Both the position numbers and the translations under genes were made by a program. Shown here in pieces: positions 45,001 through 57,225 of a stretch of DNA of 64,000 nt. Position 1 is the first letter of the stretch, and each line of letters starts with the position of its first letter. The notes under the pieces were generated by a model. It was not told where the DNA came from. It worked only from the letters and a program-made list of their open reading frames with translations, and searched no databases. Source of the stretch: Pseudisothecium myosuroides (Eukaryota > Streptophyta > Bryopsida > Hypnales > Lembophyllaceae); contig OX637293.1 in NCBI GenBank assembly GCA_951799445.1, forward strand, positions 15,500,001-15,564,000. Direction: 5' to 3'.

Positions 45001-45180
45001 TGCCACGGTGGATTTATGAGGGGTCTGAGGCAATTGGGGGGTGACACGTGGACGTTGAGGTTTTGATTTTGGAGAGGGTTGAGTTTGGGAAGCTTGTCTC
45101 TTTTAAGTTAGGTAGAGTGATTGTTTTCGGGTGCACATTGCATTAAGTTTTAGATTTTATCCCTAACCTTTGAAGGATAT
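45001..45180. repeat. ACACGTGG module downstream of the oxidase gene
   Basis: Same block as 20041-20340: TGCCACGG, CAATTGGGGGGTGACACGTG, GATTTTGGAGAGGGTTGAG, then GATTTTATCCCTAACC. It directly follows the stop codon, so it is in or near the 3' UTR. Confidence 0.5.
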
Positions 45181-45584
45181 GGGCCCCATGACCAAAATAC
45201 TCCAATTATTGAACCAATTGATGCATTTTTTTTTGTTGACTAACATTGACAGCATTCGGAAGATATTTTAAAGTCCATAGCAACCTTACAAAGTTAAAAT
45301 CATTAGTGAAAATTTCAAGCCGTGGGAGGGCCATTTTCTTGTATGAAAATGTGAAATTGCAGAAAATATCAGCCCAAACTTGTTGACAAAGAATCTTGTT
45401 GGTGAAGTTAGCTTGCATGCCCTATCGGATTTTTGATTAAATAGTTTTTTTATTTTTATTTTTTATTTTACTATATTTGCACATCTGCAAAAAGTCAAAC
45501 AACCATCTATAGGGCCGAGACTTTTGTTAATTGGAGCATTTTGAAAGTTTGTGGATTGCAATTGTGATAGTACTAAAAGAGTGC
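45181..45584. other. Spacer, no gene seen
   Basis: AT-rich downstream region of the oxidase gene. A 70-codon minus-strand ORF shows no domain. Confidence 0.4.
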
Positions 45585-45586
45585 TA

Positions 45587-47164
45587 CCTCCATCTCAAAA
45601 TGATCTTCATGTTGGACAAAGTGCTCTAGATTAAGGCTACAAATAACATTTTTAAAATCAATTTTGTGCTATAACCTCCATCCCAAAATGACCTTGTTGG
45701 ACAAAATGTTCTAGAATAAGGCTAGAATTAACATTTTAAAAAAAAAATTTGCACTATAAGTAATATTTAGAGCACTCCTAGCAATCTTGTAACTTTGAGT
45801 TTCGAAGCCCTTTTCAAAGTGTACTTTTGGAATATTGAAAAGTAAATTTTTTGGGGGCATTTTCAAATTTCAAGGAGCACCACTAGTCAATTATTTGTTG
45901 AGTGTGAAGTCATCATTTAGTATGTGCCCAAGTCCATGTGTGGCCCTTTGTTCCGCTTCCCAAAGCTTCATCTATCTCCTTTAACCGAGCAATAATTGAA
46001 GAGATGCAAAAATAAGAACAAACTGTGTTGATTGACCCCTTCAATCACTTCATTTGACTTTTGATTGATGACTGCATGGATGGAGGAGGAACTACTACTT
46101 GAAGTTGCTTTGTTGGTCTCAAATAGCAATCAAAAGTCATATTTGACCAATTTGCAATGTCACAAAGTGCAATAGGAAGATCCTTTTGGGAAAAAAACTT
46201 AACCCCTAAAGGACCAACATGCCATTTTTGGCAACATAAAATTTTTGGGCAGGTACTTGTGACTGGAGATTTACATATTTTGGGCTGAAATTTTTATAGA
46301 AGGTGGGGACGAGGAATATCTTTCATGTGCACAAAATTTCATGACATTTGGAAATACGAGTCAAAAGTTATGGCCAAAAATGTTGTTTGTTGGTCAACTC
46401 GGGCAGTCCGGGCAGATCTGAAAAAATCACTTTTTTCAAAAATAAAAATTTGAAAGTGGTTTTCTAGAGTTATATATACGTGGAAAGCATTGAATCATTC
46501 CATTTCGACCAATGAGTAAAACGTTATGAGGTTTTTTAGTTTGCGGGCAGTTACGGATTCTCTACTCTGAAATAAACTTTGAAGTTGTTTATTTAACTCA
46601 ATTTTTAATATTTTTTGAAAAAAATAAAATAATAGGATTTAGGTTGTTTATTACAACATTACAACCATTGGGATTGACATTTTTCAATTCCATAATTAAA
46701 TTCTTAACAATTTAGTGTTTTGGATCATTCTCTACTTCTTTCTACTTAATATTTTTTTTGTATATGTTGTACAATTCCAAATGATTTGAAATTTTTTAAG
46801 CATGTAGCCAACTTGTTTAGAAAAAAGAATTTAAAGAAGCACCACCATTTTGGACATTTTTTTCCATACAAATGTGACCTTGTGAAATGCAGCTGCCTTG
46901 TTTTTCGCAGGAACAAAAAAAGGATTTTTGCTAATTCAAATGCTAATATCTTCCAATCCACATGGTGGAAAATTCTGAAATTTTTTGCACATCTTCTAAA
47001 ACTAGTTTACTATAAGATCCTATGCTTACATGTGTCAAAAAAAAAATTTCAAAAATTTGGTACTTGTACTAAAAATGGCAGTTTTTGAGTGTTTTCGGTG
47101 AAAACATAGTCATGGAACTTTAGGGGTTAAGGCCATTATGAAGATCATTTTGGAGCGGAGGGAG
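45587..47164. mobile_element. Stowaway-type MITE, 1.6 kb with nested TTAA element
   Basis: Ends CCTCCATCTCAAAATGATCT and, inverted, CTCCCTCCGCTCCAAAATGA, flanked by TA (45585-45586, 47165-47166). The left terminus is duplicated in tandem (45587-45672 and 45673-45750). A piggyBac-like element occupies 46203-47126. Confidence 0.72.
46203..47126. mobile_element. piggyBac-like TTAA element, 924 bp
   Basis: Begins CCCCTAAAGGACC and ends GGAACTTTAGGGG between TTAA sites (46199-46202, 47127-47130). Nearly colinear with 22108-23229 minus its MITE. Nested close to the right end of a Stowaway. Confidence 0.78.
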
Positions 47165-47166
47165 TA

Positions 47167-48115
47167 TTATTTAGGAAAAGAGGACTTTGTACATTGTGCG
47201 TGACTTCTAGTATAAGTTGACATGTCTAGCATCTTGATCCAACCAATCTTCAACTAGATAACCTTGCTAAACACAGTATGTGATCTTCAAAACCTTGTTG
47301 AAGTCCAAGAATATTGGCTAAAAAAATGTAGGCCATTGAGGATTGACCACCTTGTGACATTCCTTCCTAGTTGCCTAGCTCTTCTTCACGTTTAAGGGAA
47401 CAAACCTTACTCTAATAAACAATGTTATGTATATAATTCATTTAGTATGTTAGCAACTTGAGGTGATTGAATCAAACTATAGATGGAATCCAAAGTGGAT
47501 GGGTTTGATGAGGAATTGACAATCTCCATCTCTCAGTTCAAAAAATTTCTAAATGAGTCATACCCAACCATTTTATGGGGGTTTTACCCTATAAGGATCA
47601 ATTGTCAAATTGTTCACTCTAGAAATCATCATTTTTGATACTGTGTGAATCATCTTCTTTAACAAAAATAAAAATATTCATTGAAGGTCAAATTCTCTTT
47701 TTTTTACACAAAATTCCAAGGATGAACAATTGCACTTTTGTCTTACATAAGAGGTTTTTTGTCATCCATTGGTTCACTCTGGTCCGTGGCATTGTTCTAG
47801 GGTTAATATCTCCAGATTTCAACAAATATTTTGCTAGCATTCAGTGAAAGCCTTTAAAAATTGAAGGACTAAAATATAATTATTGATCCAAGTCTTATTA
47901 CATATTTGTTCAAAATCTGTTGTAAATTGTCAAAAATTGAATTGTAGGTAAGCATAATCAACAAAACATGTAAAAACGTGTCAAGAGTGATGGCCTCAAA
48001 ATTTTTAATAAAGAAACGTTACCTTCAAAATTAGAGATGAATAATGGAAAACAATGAGTGTCAATGAATATTGGATAATTCAAGACCCCCGCAACACGTG
48101 AAAATCAAAAAGGAG
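47167..48115. other. Spacer, no gene seen
   Basis: AT-rich, with chance ORFs only. Confidence 0.4.
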
Positions 48116-48118
48116 TAA

Positions 48119-48629
48119 GAGCATCTGCACTATTGCACGGAAGAGTTGGCCAAAAGGCATTTAGCTAGGGCCGGGCTACTTTTTGTACCATACCATGTGC
48201 TCTTCAACAGAAAACGCAAGCCCAGGCTTGCCAAATTTTAGACTTTGCCTACCAACCTTCTTTGGCCAAATTCTAGAGACTTGAGCTATTGAGTATGGTA
48301 GGACGTCACATTGATTGGCAAGAAGACAAAGGTGTGTTGCAAGCACCCAAACAAAAAAACAAGATCAAGGAAAGAGAGGGGAAGGACTAGGCTTTGAATT
48401 TAGTGACTTCTCAGGGATTTTTTTTGCCTTTCCGAGTCACAGTGGGGGATGAATAGTTTTGTGTGCCAAATGGTCACGTCCTTGCCCCGCCAAGTCTATT
48501 CTATCCTTGTCTTTTTCCCTTACATGGTATGGTTGTTCTATTCACTAGAATCAATCGACTCCAGAGCCATTTTTTATCACAAGGTGAGTTGCAATAAGAA
48601 GTGGCAGATTTAATACCTTTAGGATGCTC
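48119..48629. mobile_element. MITE with GAGCATC ends, 511 bp
   Basis: Left GAGCATCTGCACT and right (inverted) GAGCATCCTAAAGG, with duplication TAA (48116-48118, 48630-48632). Same terminus type as 39467-39840 but longer, with only short TIR similarity. Confidence 0.6.
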
Positions 48630-48632
48630 TAA

Positions 48633-49126
48633 AATGGCATACATGAGCAAATTCTAGTGTATTTTGAAGGAAATGATGCACAACCACCATTTAGTAACCT
48701 TGGACCAGGTCTTTTTGAGGTGAGATTTTTACACACTGACTGCTTGCAAGTGTGCTACAAAATTTTTGCAATCTAACATGATTTTGGAGAAACAAGCTCC
48801 GACAAGAAATTTGTGACTATAAATGGGTGTTAGGTGCTTTATAAATGAAGACTATATTGTACCAAGCCGGAGAAGTAGGAAAAATTAACATCAAATAGTC
48901 TGTTGAACTACCTCAAATGCTTGGTATGACACGTTTACACTGGTTGTAGGTCAGTTATGGACCGGAAGTACCGGTGGCCAAACAAAATGTGGCTCAGACA
49001 ACTACAACAACAACCCACGCAACAAGGTACTTCACTTGTGAGAATTTTGAAATCTTCATGAGAAAGTTGATGCTAATTCATTTTGAAATTGACAATTTAT
49101 AAGGGCTGCAATTTATCGACACATTT
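48633..49126. other. Spacer, no gene seen
   Basis: No ORF or repeat of note. Confidence 0.4.
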
Positions 49127-49130
49127 TTAA

Positions 49131-50061
49131 CCTCTAAAGGACCAAGAAATTTTCTGGCTCAAAAACCACTCAAAATTGTCATGTCTGTTGCGTTTACCTA
49201 AGAAACCTTAGGATCTTTTACTTCACTTGTCTCAAATATTTTTAGAATCTAACCATAATATCTTTTACTTCACTTGTCTCAAATCATGTGGTAAAAATTT
49301 CATGAAGTTTGATTGTATTGATTGGAAGATATTAGCATTCAAAGTTGGGAAAAATAGTTTTTTTGAATGTTGGCCCGCAAATTCAGATGACATTGACTTC
49401 TCTTTGTGAATTTTTTTTTCTCTATGGACTTTGAATTTAAAATTTTTAATGTTTAACATTTGAATTGAAGGTTAGAGAAAAAAATTCAAAAAAAAAACAT
49501 TTGATTTTCGTTCATTAAAAAATTGTTAAGTAGAAGTAGGTCTAAGAGTGAATAAAACACTGAATTGTTCATAGCTCCAAGATGGAATTGAAACACCATA
49601 AACCCAATGGTAAGATTTCTCTTGCAAAAAGTTTAACCTTGTCAAAAAAAATTTGAATTTTTTTGAAAATTGCATTCAAAAATGAATTCAATTAGATGTT
49701 TTTTCAAGAAGATGCTTAGATTGCCTAAAAAATAAGACTGTCCATGACTTTGTCACTATTAGTCTAAAGAGAATGAATCAAAGATTTAGATGTAGAAGAA
49801 AACATAATCTTTAAGAAAAAAATAAAATATTGAAAATAAAATAAAATCATTTTTGGTATTTTTTTTTTTGGTTCTACCTAGTGAACTACTTTTTGGACCT
49901 AGGATGGCATAACTTTTGTTCCCAAGCACCGATTGTAATAAAAATTATGTTTTGAAGAAGATAATGTGATTTCCTTTCTTCAACAAAAGTTTCAAAAAGT
50001 CATATAAAAAAATGAGTGTTTACACGAGCCTACTTGAAATTCCAATTTGGTCCTTTAGAGG
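49131..50061. mobile_element. piggyBac-like TTAA element, 931 bp
   Basis: Begins CCTCTAAAGGACC after TTAA (49127-49130) and ends GGTCCTTTAGAGG, followed by TTGT (one side of the TTAA mutated). Interior like 8733 in reverse orientation (TTTTCAAGAAGATGCT, TTAAGTAGAAGTAGG). Confidence 0.72.
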
Positions 50062-51751
50062 TTGTTTAAATTGCATCCAATCCTTTGTTAATTTTTTTGG
50101 CAATGCCAAAGCTTATAACAAAAAATAACAAATTGAGACTCTTCTTGTTACAAAAATAACAAAAGAATGTAGACCCAACCTCTTACAACAAAATGAAAGA
50201 TTTCAAAACCTAATTGTTATGAAAATACAAAATGAATCCAAACATTTCCTTGTTCCAAAAAAGAAACAATCCAGAACGTAGGTTGTATAAAAAAATAACC
50301 CTAAACCTAGCTTGATACAAAAATACAAAAAGAATCAAAGACACTACCTTGTTTAAAAAAATATTATATCCTATTTTCTAGTTTGACATGTAATCTCACA
50401 TGTAATGTTGTAAATTCCATTTTTTCTCAATGGCATGGTTGATTTTATTTCCAGTGGAAACAACAATATCCTACAAGAGAAAATGCAAATCATAACATTC
50501 AAGGAAATTTAATTGTAAGATGTGGGGTGGAGAGGTTGTTTTTATAATGAAATCCATCGTTTGTTATGAATCCTTACAAGTTAAGGGACAATTTGAAGAT
50601 GAGAGCTTGACTACTCATCATCAAGACAAAGGAATTGTGTTCTAATTAGAACTTTAGACCTAATTTTGGCATAGTAGAATATCTTTTTTCAAAAAACTTT
50701 GAAGTAAAAAAAGTTGTTAAATCAAGGTAACTTTCATTTCCAAAAAACCGTTTATGAGTTTAAGCCTCCAATCAAAAGTTATAGAAACAATTCAAAGACA
50801 ATGTTTGAAAATGTCAAAGAAAATATCCCTTCCAATACCTCTCTTAATTTTGTCCAAAAAGTTTGATTGGAAGCTCGAAATTTCAAACGGATTTTTGAAG
50901 ATTAAAGTTAAAGTGGTTTAACAACTTTTTTTGTTCAATTTTTTTAAGAAATGTTATTCTACTAAACCAAAATTAGGTCTGAAGTCCTACATTGAACACA
51001 ATTCTTACCTATAGCATTTTATTTTCATCTTGGTTTTGTATTTTTGGTGTTAGTTATCTTTTTGGTTTCCTATTTAATTCTAATTTCATTTTTCTACTTT
51101 GCTGTATTTTGTTTTTCATTTCGTCACCATTTTACTACTTGCCCAATTTGGTTATTTTACCTAATCTTGCATAAAGTCATTTTAATTTAAAACCCATATT
51201 TTTTTTCTAAAATTTTTCTTTTTTTTTTCTCCTAATTGCACTTTTTAGATTTTCACCCTTAACTCTAGACATTTCTATTACTATCCAACGAAAAACTTTG
51301 CATTCCTTGCTCCCCTTCTTAAAGACTCCATCCCAAGGAGGTCATGTAGATTTTTTTACCAAACAACGTGCGGCATAATATAAAGGGTATTAATTCACGA
51401 TGTTAAAAACTTAGAAATAACTTTGAGGTAATGTATAGAGTACAAATTATTGAATACTCAATTATAAATAACATACACGTATAAATAATACCTCATGTTT
51501 GTAGGTTTTTTTTTATTAAATAGCATAAAAAGTATGGGCTTTAGAAATTTATTGTAAGTACGGTCAATTTGTAGGATTGTTGATATGCTTGGTTGGATGA
51601 AAAATTGTGTAACTATCCAATGAATTGAATATGTTTTGTCCTTGCATGACTTTACAATCTAGTCATCTTTCTTGCACCACTGTAGAGACTTTGGATGCTT
51701 TGAATGTTGTTTTCCACTGCGGCACTGACTTTACTTCTTGATTCTTGAAGA
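50062..51751. other. AT-rich spacer, no gene seen
   Basis: Part of this region (50520-50920) resembles 23810-24200 inside the 2.7-kb CACTA-like element (shared GAGAGGT..TTTTTA.AA.GAAATCCAT, CTTTTGATTGGA and GAGCTTGAC stretches), so it is probably an older relative of that element without recognisable ends. Confidence 0.45.
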
Positions 51752-51754
51752 ATG

Positions 51755-52045
51755 CACTACAAGAGAAAGGGGTGTTTTAAGTAGTGTCCTAAACATCACG
51801 TCTTCTAAATAACGTCTTCTAAGTAACGTCTTCTAAGTAACGTCTTTTAAGTAAGTTTTTAAGTAAAATTCTACTAAAAAGACAATCTTTTTAGTAAAAT
51901 TTTACTTAAAATTTTACTTAAAATTTTACTTAAAATTTTACTTAAAATTTTACTTAAAATTTTACTTAAAATTTTACTTAAAAGACTTTACTTAAAAGAC
52001 GTGATGTCTAGGACACTACTTAAAACACCCCTTTCTCTTGTAGTG
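51755..52045. mobile_element. CACTA-like foldback MITE with internal minisatellite, 291 bp
   Basis: Perfect ends CACTACAAGAGAAAGGGGTG / CACCCCTTTCTCTTGTAGTG and a 3-bp duplication ATG (51752-51754, 52046-52048). The left arm has GTAACGTCTTCTAA repeats; the right arm has seven or eight AAATTTTACTTA units. Close relative of 6396-6615. Confidence 0.88.
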
Positions 52046-52048
52046 ATG

Positions 52049-53940
52049 GTCTAAATGTGATGTTTGTGCATGCTGTTACTTTGAAGGTTTAGAACTTACA
52101 ATGAGTTTTTCTTGTTGAATTAGCATGTTTTGTTTTAGGATCCGCTAGTACTTCTATTTATGGTTAGTGTCTCATATGTGGGATTTGCGTTCAATTGTCA
52201 TATGTGAAGTGTGAAGTGATGGATTCACTTCGTAGGAATTTATAGAAATTTTGAGGTATATGGGATGTTGTTTGCCTTCAGATGAGGGTTTGGGATTTGA
52301 TTTCTAGACTGAATTTTGGATGTGTTGGTTTATAATGAGGTTAGATTCTTTCAAGTTTCGGACACAATTTTAGGTATATTGGTTTAGGATTTGTTTCAGA
52401 GTGAGGTTTCAGTCTTTGGGCTCTAGGGTGACATACTTTCGGATTTACGACAAGTTCGTCATCCAATGTTTATATAGTTACGGTTTAGGATTGAGATTTT
52501 AGGATTCAAGATTTTAAAGTGTGGCAACTTTAGGCACCCATTTTGGATCATCTATGTATTGCCCCCCTTTAAGATCTCAGCAGTGGAGAGTTGGAGGAGT
52601 ATCGTGGCATTTTGTGTTGTAGTTGGCAGCCTTGCAAGGGTTCTGTAATAAAAGGTGAAGATTGGCACAGCTTGTCATTCTTGTGGGTGAACCTTGCAGC
52701 CTGAGAAGTTCTAGCATGTAGTGTTTCTAGTAGAGAGAATTCGGGTCTTATAAAGGGTCGTGAGTTCCCACAAGTTCTACTAAGTTCCCAACTACATGAA
52801 CTGCGCCGGTGATATGTCCAAACAACTACCACATCAGATTTTTAAAAATAAAAAATAAAATAAAACAACATTCTTAAAATGAGATTTTTAATTTTTAAAT
52901 TTATTTTAATAAATATTATTTTGATAGCCCGTACCGTGGTTCATAGCATAGGGATAGACTAGGGAACAGGTATGAAACGACCCTTTCTTACCCCAAATCC
53001 CTTCTAATGCTTCTAGCTTGGAGCTTTTTTTATTTTGTCGATTTTCTTGTAGTATATGCAATAGAATTAAGGCAACTATATACTTACAGTTGTGTTATGA
53101 ACACATTTTAGGCTTTGAATACTTTGATAATATTGTTGGTGCACCATACGTACTTGAACATTCCTAGTTTAATTTTGTCTTTTTGTGTTTTTTTAGCTTT
53201 GCGCATTTCTAACTTCTTTACATGATGTTGTTTTGTGTTGCATGGTGTATAACCATGTTGATGAGGTTATGGTGTCTCATTTTTTTGTTCACATTCTCTT
53301 AGATGTGGATGCTTTTAGTTTCTAGTTTCTAGTTCATGTGTGTTATTTTGTCTTTCTTTTGGGGGGGGCCCTTTCTTTGCCTATTTCATTCTACAATTTG
53401 AAAAAAATTCATGTATTGTATGCATTATATTAGGAAGAAGGCAACAATGTATGTTAAGTGCACCTTCAAATTGTTTTGAGTGAATGTTGTGCTTGTAGTT
53501 CATTTGTTGTGTTTTTGTCTTTAATCTTTGCATTTGCCTTTTCCACTTTACTTTTTTTTTCTTATAACTAACATATTTTAGTCTATACTACTATACATGG
53601 AGGAACTTGTTTGACAAAAAAATTCTGAAATTAAAATTCCACATTGAATTTTGAGAAGTCCACATTTCTTGGAAATCAATTTGAAGATGACATTGACATT
53701 TTGGGGGAAAAAATTACATGCATTATGTCAAATTTGACTAGAATTTGGAAAAAAAAATGAAAGATATTATAAAGTGAGATGAGGAAAATGAAGAAATAAT
53801 TGATTGGATTTTAAAAGCAATTGAAAAAATTTGGCAAAAATTAAACCTTTTTAGTTTATAGTATAAATTAAAAAAATTCATCATTCAAAGCGGATATTTA
53901 AAAAAATGGTTCAATACAAGAATTGAAGAAAAATTAGCCA
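52049..53940. other. Spacer with dispersed repeat at 52740-53020
   Basis: T-rich text. 52740-53020 is related to 20850-21120. An isolated CACTA-type right terminus (TTTTCTTGTAGTA) lies at 53042-53054 without a matching left end. Confidence 0.4.
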
Positions 53941-53944
53941 TTAA

Positions 53945-54216
53945 CCCTTAAAGCTTTTTTAAATCCAAAATGGTTTTGGGGTGTAAGGGTGTTTAAGGCA
54001 TCCAAGGTGAAGTTTCAGATTTTGTTTTTATATTTCATTTTTTTTTTACATTTGAAAATCGAGTGAATTTCTAGAAAATATAATTTTTACAAAGATCCAA
54101 CAATTGGTTAAAAAGGTCCTTTTTTTTAAGACCTCTAATTTGTATAAGTTAAATAGAGCATTTTTTGCTTCAAAAATTTTCATATTTTTTAATTTTGATA
54201 CAAAGAACTTTAGAGG
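53945..54216. mobile_element. Short TTAA element, 272 bp
   Basis: TTAA (53941-53944), CCCTTAAAGC ... CTTTAGAGG, TTAA (54217-54220). The interior has no clear match to the longer copies. Confidence 0.5.
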
Positions 54217-54220
54217 TTAA

Positions 54221-56800
54221 AGCTCTTGAAAAATCCCAAACACTCAATCAGACCTTCACTTAGTGTAAGTTCATTATTTTCCAAATAGTCTAGTTTTGGT
54301 AAATTAGTATTGCAACCCTCTCCCCCAGATAAATAGGCACAAATAAAAAGATCCAACTAGTAGAAAAGAGGGTCAAATGTAACCAGTAAAGAAATGATCA
54401 GGTATTGAAAAACAACTAAACAATCATTGCCAGTCATTAAAATGGCGCCAAAGCAGACACATTGTGCAATGTAGTCATTGTTCGAGTTTAAATGACTAGT
54501 AGATGATGCCTAGATGAGACCAACAACAACAAAAACCAGTTTCATGTACGGTTCAGTTTGCGTCTTGAACCTCTATTGCTTATGTGGATTGCGTCCAATC
54601 AATTTTCAATTGTTCATTCATAAACTGAAAGCAATAGCTAACTACAAAATAAATGAAGAATGAACGCCATTAGAACAAGCTGGAATTTAAAGTAAACAAT
54701 TTTACATTGGCACGTCTAACTAGGACTGGTCATAATTTAGGCATGATTTAGCCAAGGTGTAGTCATTGTTTGCCAATCATTGCAATCATAATGTAGTCAT
54801 TTCTAAGTAACAGGGTGTGAGTGTTTCTAATTCCACCCTTGAGTCAAAAAGTTACACACAGGCTTTAACGGCTATTTCGAAGGAGATTTACTCATGGCTG
54901 GGTGGTTCCTAATTAAGTATTCGCCTTCCAAGCAATGGACACTTTTGTGAATGACAATCATGTAAAATTCCACTAATTCTATGAAAAAACTAATTGGTAA
55001 CTAGTTAAAACGTTATGGTTAAGCAAATGATGAAAAGAAAACAAAATCTAATCTAACTAAAATTGTATCTAAGCAAACTAATAGAATATAACTTCTCCTT
55101 TTCATAATGGTAAAGGAAGTCAGATTCTAAGATTCCTAGCAAAAATTTTAAAGGGTTGAATTTCGGCCCCTTACTTGTGCTAAAAATTTCATCCACTAAT
55201 CTAAAATAGCAAATCAATTCAAAATAATTCTAAATTATAGGGTTAAGTGATTAGTTCTTTTAAGTTTTGGATTCTTAAGATTAATTGGAATTTGAACCTA
55301 TTTGGATGTTTTTCATCCAAAATTGGTCTCAAAATTCATCCAAACTTTTAGCCTTCAAAAAATAATTCTTTTTTAAAAGTAAAAGGGATTTTGGAATCTT
55401 TATAGATTCCTTATTTTATTCTTACCTTAAAATATTCTTTAAAGATTCTTTTGGATGAAAATCTTAAATTCTCACTCAATTTTATGGTTAAGTTCAATTG
55501 TTAGTAACTTCTTCATTGTTTGGTTAATTTTTAAGTGTGATTTGGTTTTGGAAACCTCTAAATTTTATCTATTAGGTTGTAAATTCTAATTTAAATTCTA
55601 AAGCTCTAATCTAAAAACTAATTTCTAAAAGCAACAATTCTAACTTCAATTTAAAGGAAAAAACAAAGAAAAAGAAAAGAGAAAGACTAACATACCTTCA
55701 TGTCCATCGTAGCCATGGTCTGTCATCGCAAATTACCAGCATAATGGATTCGTAATACCCTTCGTCCTCCATCATGTGTGCTTTGTCTATTTGATGAAAA
55801 TGTGGTGTCAAAATGTTTGGAAAATCTTCTTTCCTACATTCTTTCTAGCTAACTTCCTACAAAATGTTTTTAGTTTAAAGTATTTAACTTAATTCCTTTG
55901 AATTCAGGAATTTACGTTAAATCTCTAGTGGTTTTTAGTTGGTTTCTAAACAACCCTTTTAAATAAAATAAACTTCAAGGCCCTATTCCCAATTACTTTG
56001 AAGATTTATTTTATTCAAGAATTCATTTAAAAGATGAATGTTATCCAAATCTAATAAATATTCCAATGAATAGTTAAATTTTTTTGTTATTCATTAGTTT
56101 ATTATTTTTGTTGGATTCATCTAATATTTTTGTTGACTTTTGTCTTTTTCTATTTGGCTTATTAAGCCTAATAAAACAAAACCTAAATCAACATTCAACC
56201 AACTAATTTCTTCCAAAATCCTAATTGATGGAAAAGACCAAATTCTTCAATAGCAAAAGGAATAAAACCAATTAATTATTCCAAATGAATAGAGAATGAA
56301 TAGGAAATAAATAATTTAAAAAAAGGGTTGTCTCGAAATGAATAGGAAATGAATAGGAAAGGAATAAAAAACCAAAACAATCCAAAATGAAGAGGAAATG
56401 AAGAGGAAAAGCACAAAAACAACAACCAGCCTCACGTGAATATATAGTTTGATGAATAGGAAAAAAGAATAAAAATCGAGAACAATTCTTTCTTCAATAG
56501 TGAGATGCTTGAGAAATATTAGTTTTTTAATCCTAATTCCTTCCCAAAGCCGCCAACTTCCCCTTCTTATTCTTCTTATTCTCCCACTTTAATTCATTCG
56601 CAATTTTTGGTTGTTAGTTTCTTCCTTCAACTTTGTATGTTTTCACGTCCATACGGTTCTTCTCATTCAATTCTACTTGAAGTTTGTTATGAGGGTTTTG
56701 TAATGAGTGTAGGTACTTGCTTTAGTCTCCTTCATCAACTCCTCAATTTTCACTAGTAAACTTTTAATTAAAACTTTATTAGTTCAAGTTAGAATTTTAC
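54221..56800. other. AT-rich spacer with TAGTCATT-rich repeats and a GAATAGGAAAT minisatellite
   Basis: 54470-54800 holds several TAGTCATTG words shared with 60890-61020 and with the foldback at 61648. 56281-56412 holds about ten short GAATAGGAAAT or GAAGAGGAAAT units. No gene. Confidence 0.45.
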
Positions 56801-56814
56801 CTTTGAGAATGGAC

Positions 56815-57000
56815 CTAATGTTTGCTGGTTCGGTTGAAGATTGCCTGGGATGTTTGCTAGTTTGATCAAAGACTGCCTGGAATGTTTGCTAGTTCGATCA
56901 AAGACTGCCTGGGATGCTTGTTGGTTTGATCAAAGACTGCCTAATTGTTTGATAGTTCGATCAAAGCTACCTGGTTGTTTGCTGGTTCAATTACTAGCTC
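56815..57000. repeat. Tandem repeat, about 38 bp unit, five copies
   Basis: Unit GTTCGATCAAAGACTGCCTG followed by GGATGTTTGCTA. A further GCTGGTTCAAAATCTGG repeat (three units) follows at about 57150-57225. Confidence 0.8.
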
Positions 57001-57225
57001 CTCTGGAGGCACCACGTGGCTGCCCGTCACTAGCTGCGTTCCCGTGTTCCTTGTCACGTTCCCTGGCCTCCTACCGTTCCCAGGCTCCTGCCGTTCCCGG
57101 GCTTCCGATACCCACCCCCAATACCTCGGTTTTTAACTGATGGTTTGGAAATCCGATTCTGACTACTAGTTCAAAATCTGGTTTCTTGACTGCTGGTTCA
57201 AAATCTGGCTATTGGCTGCTAGTTC

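Noticed and set aside
53042..53054. TTTTCTTGTAGTA as the right end of another CACTA-like element
   Set aside because: No left end with a matching 3-bp duplication within reach.
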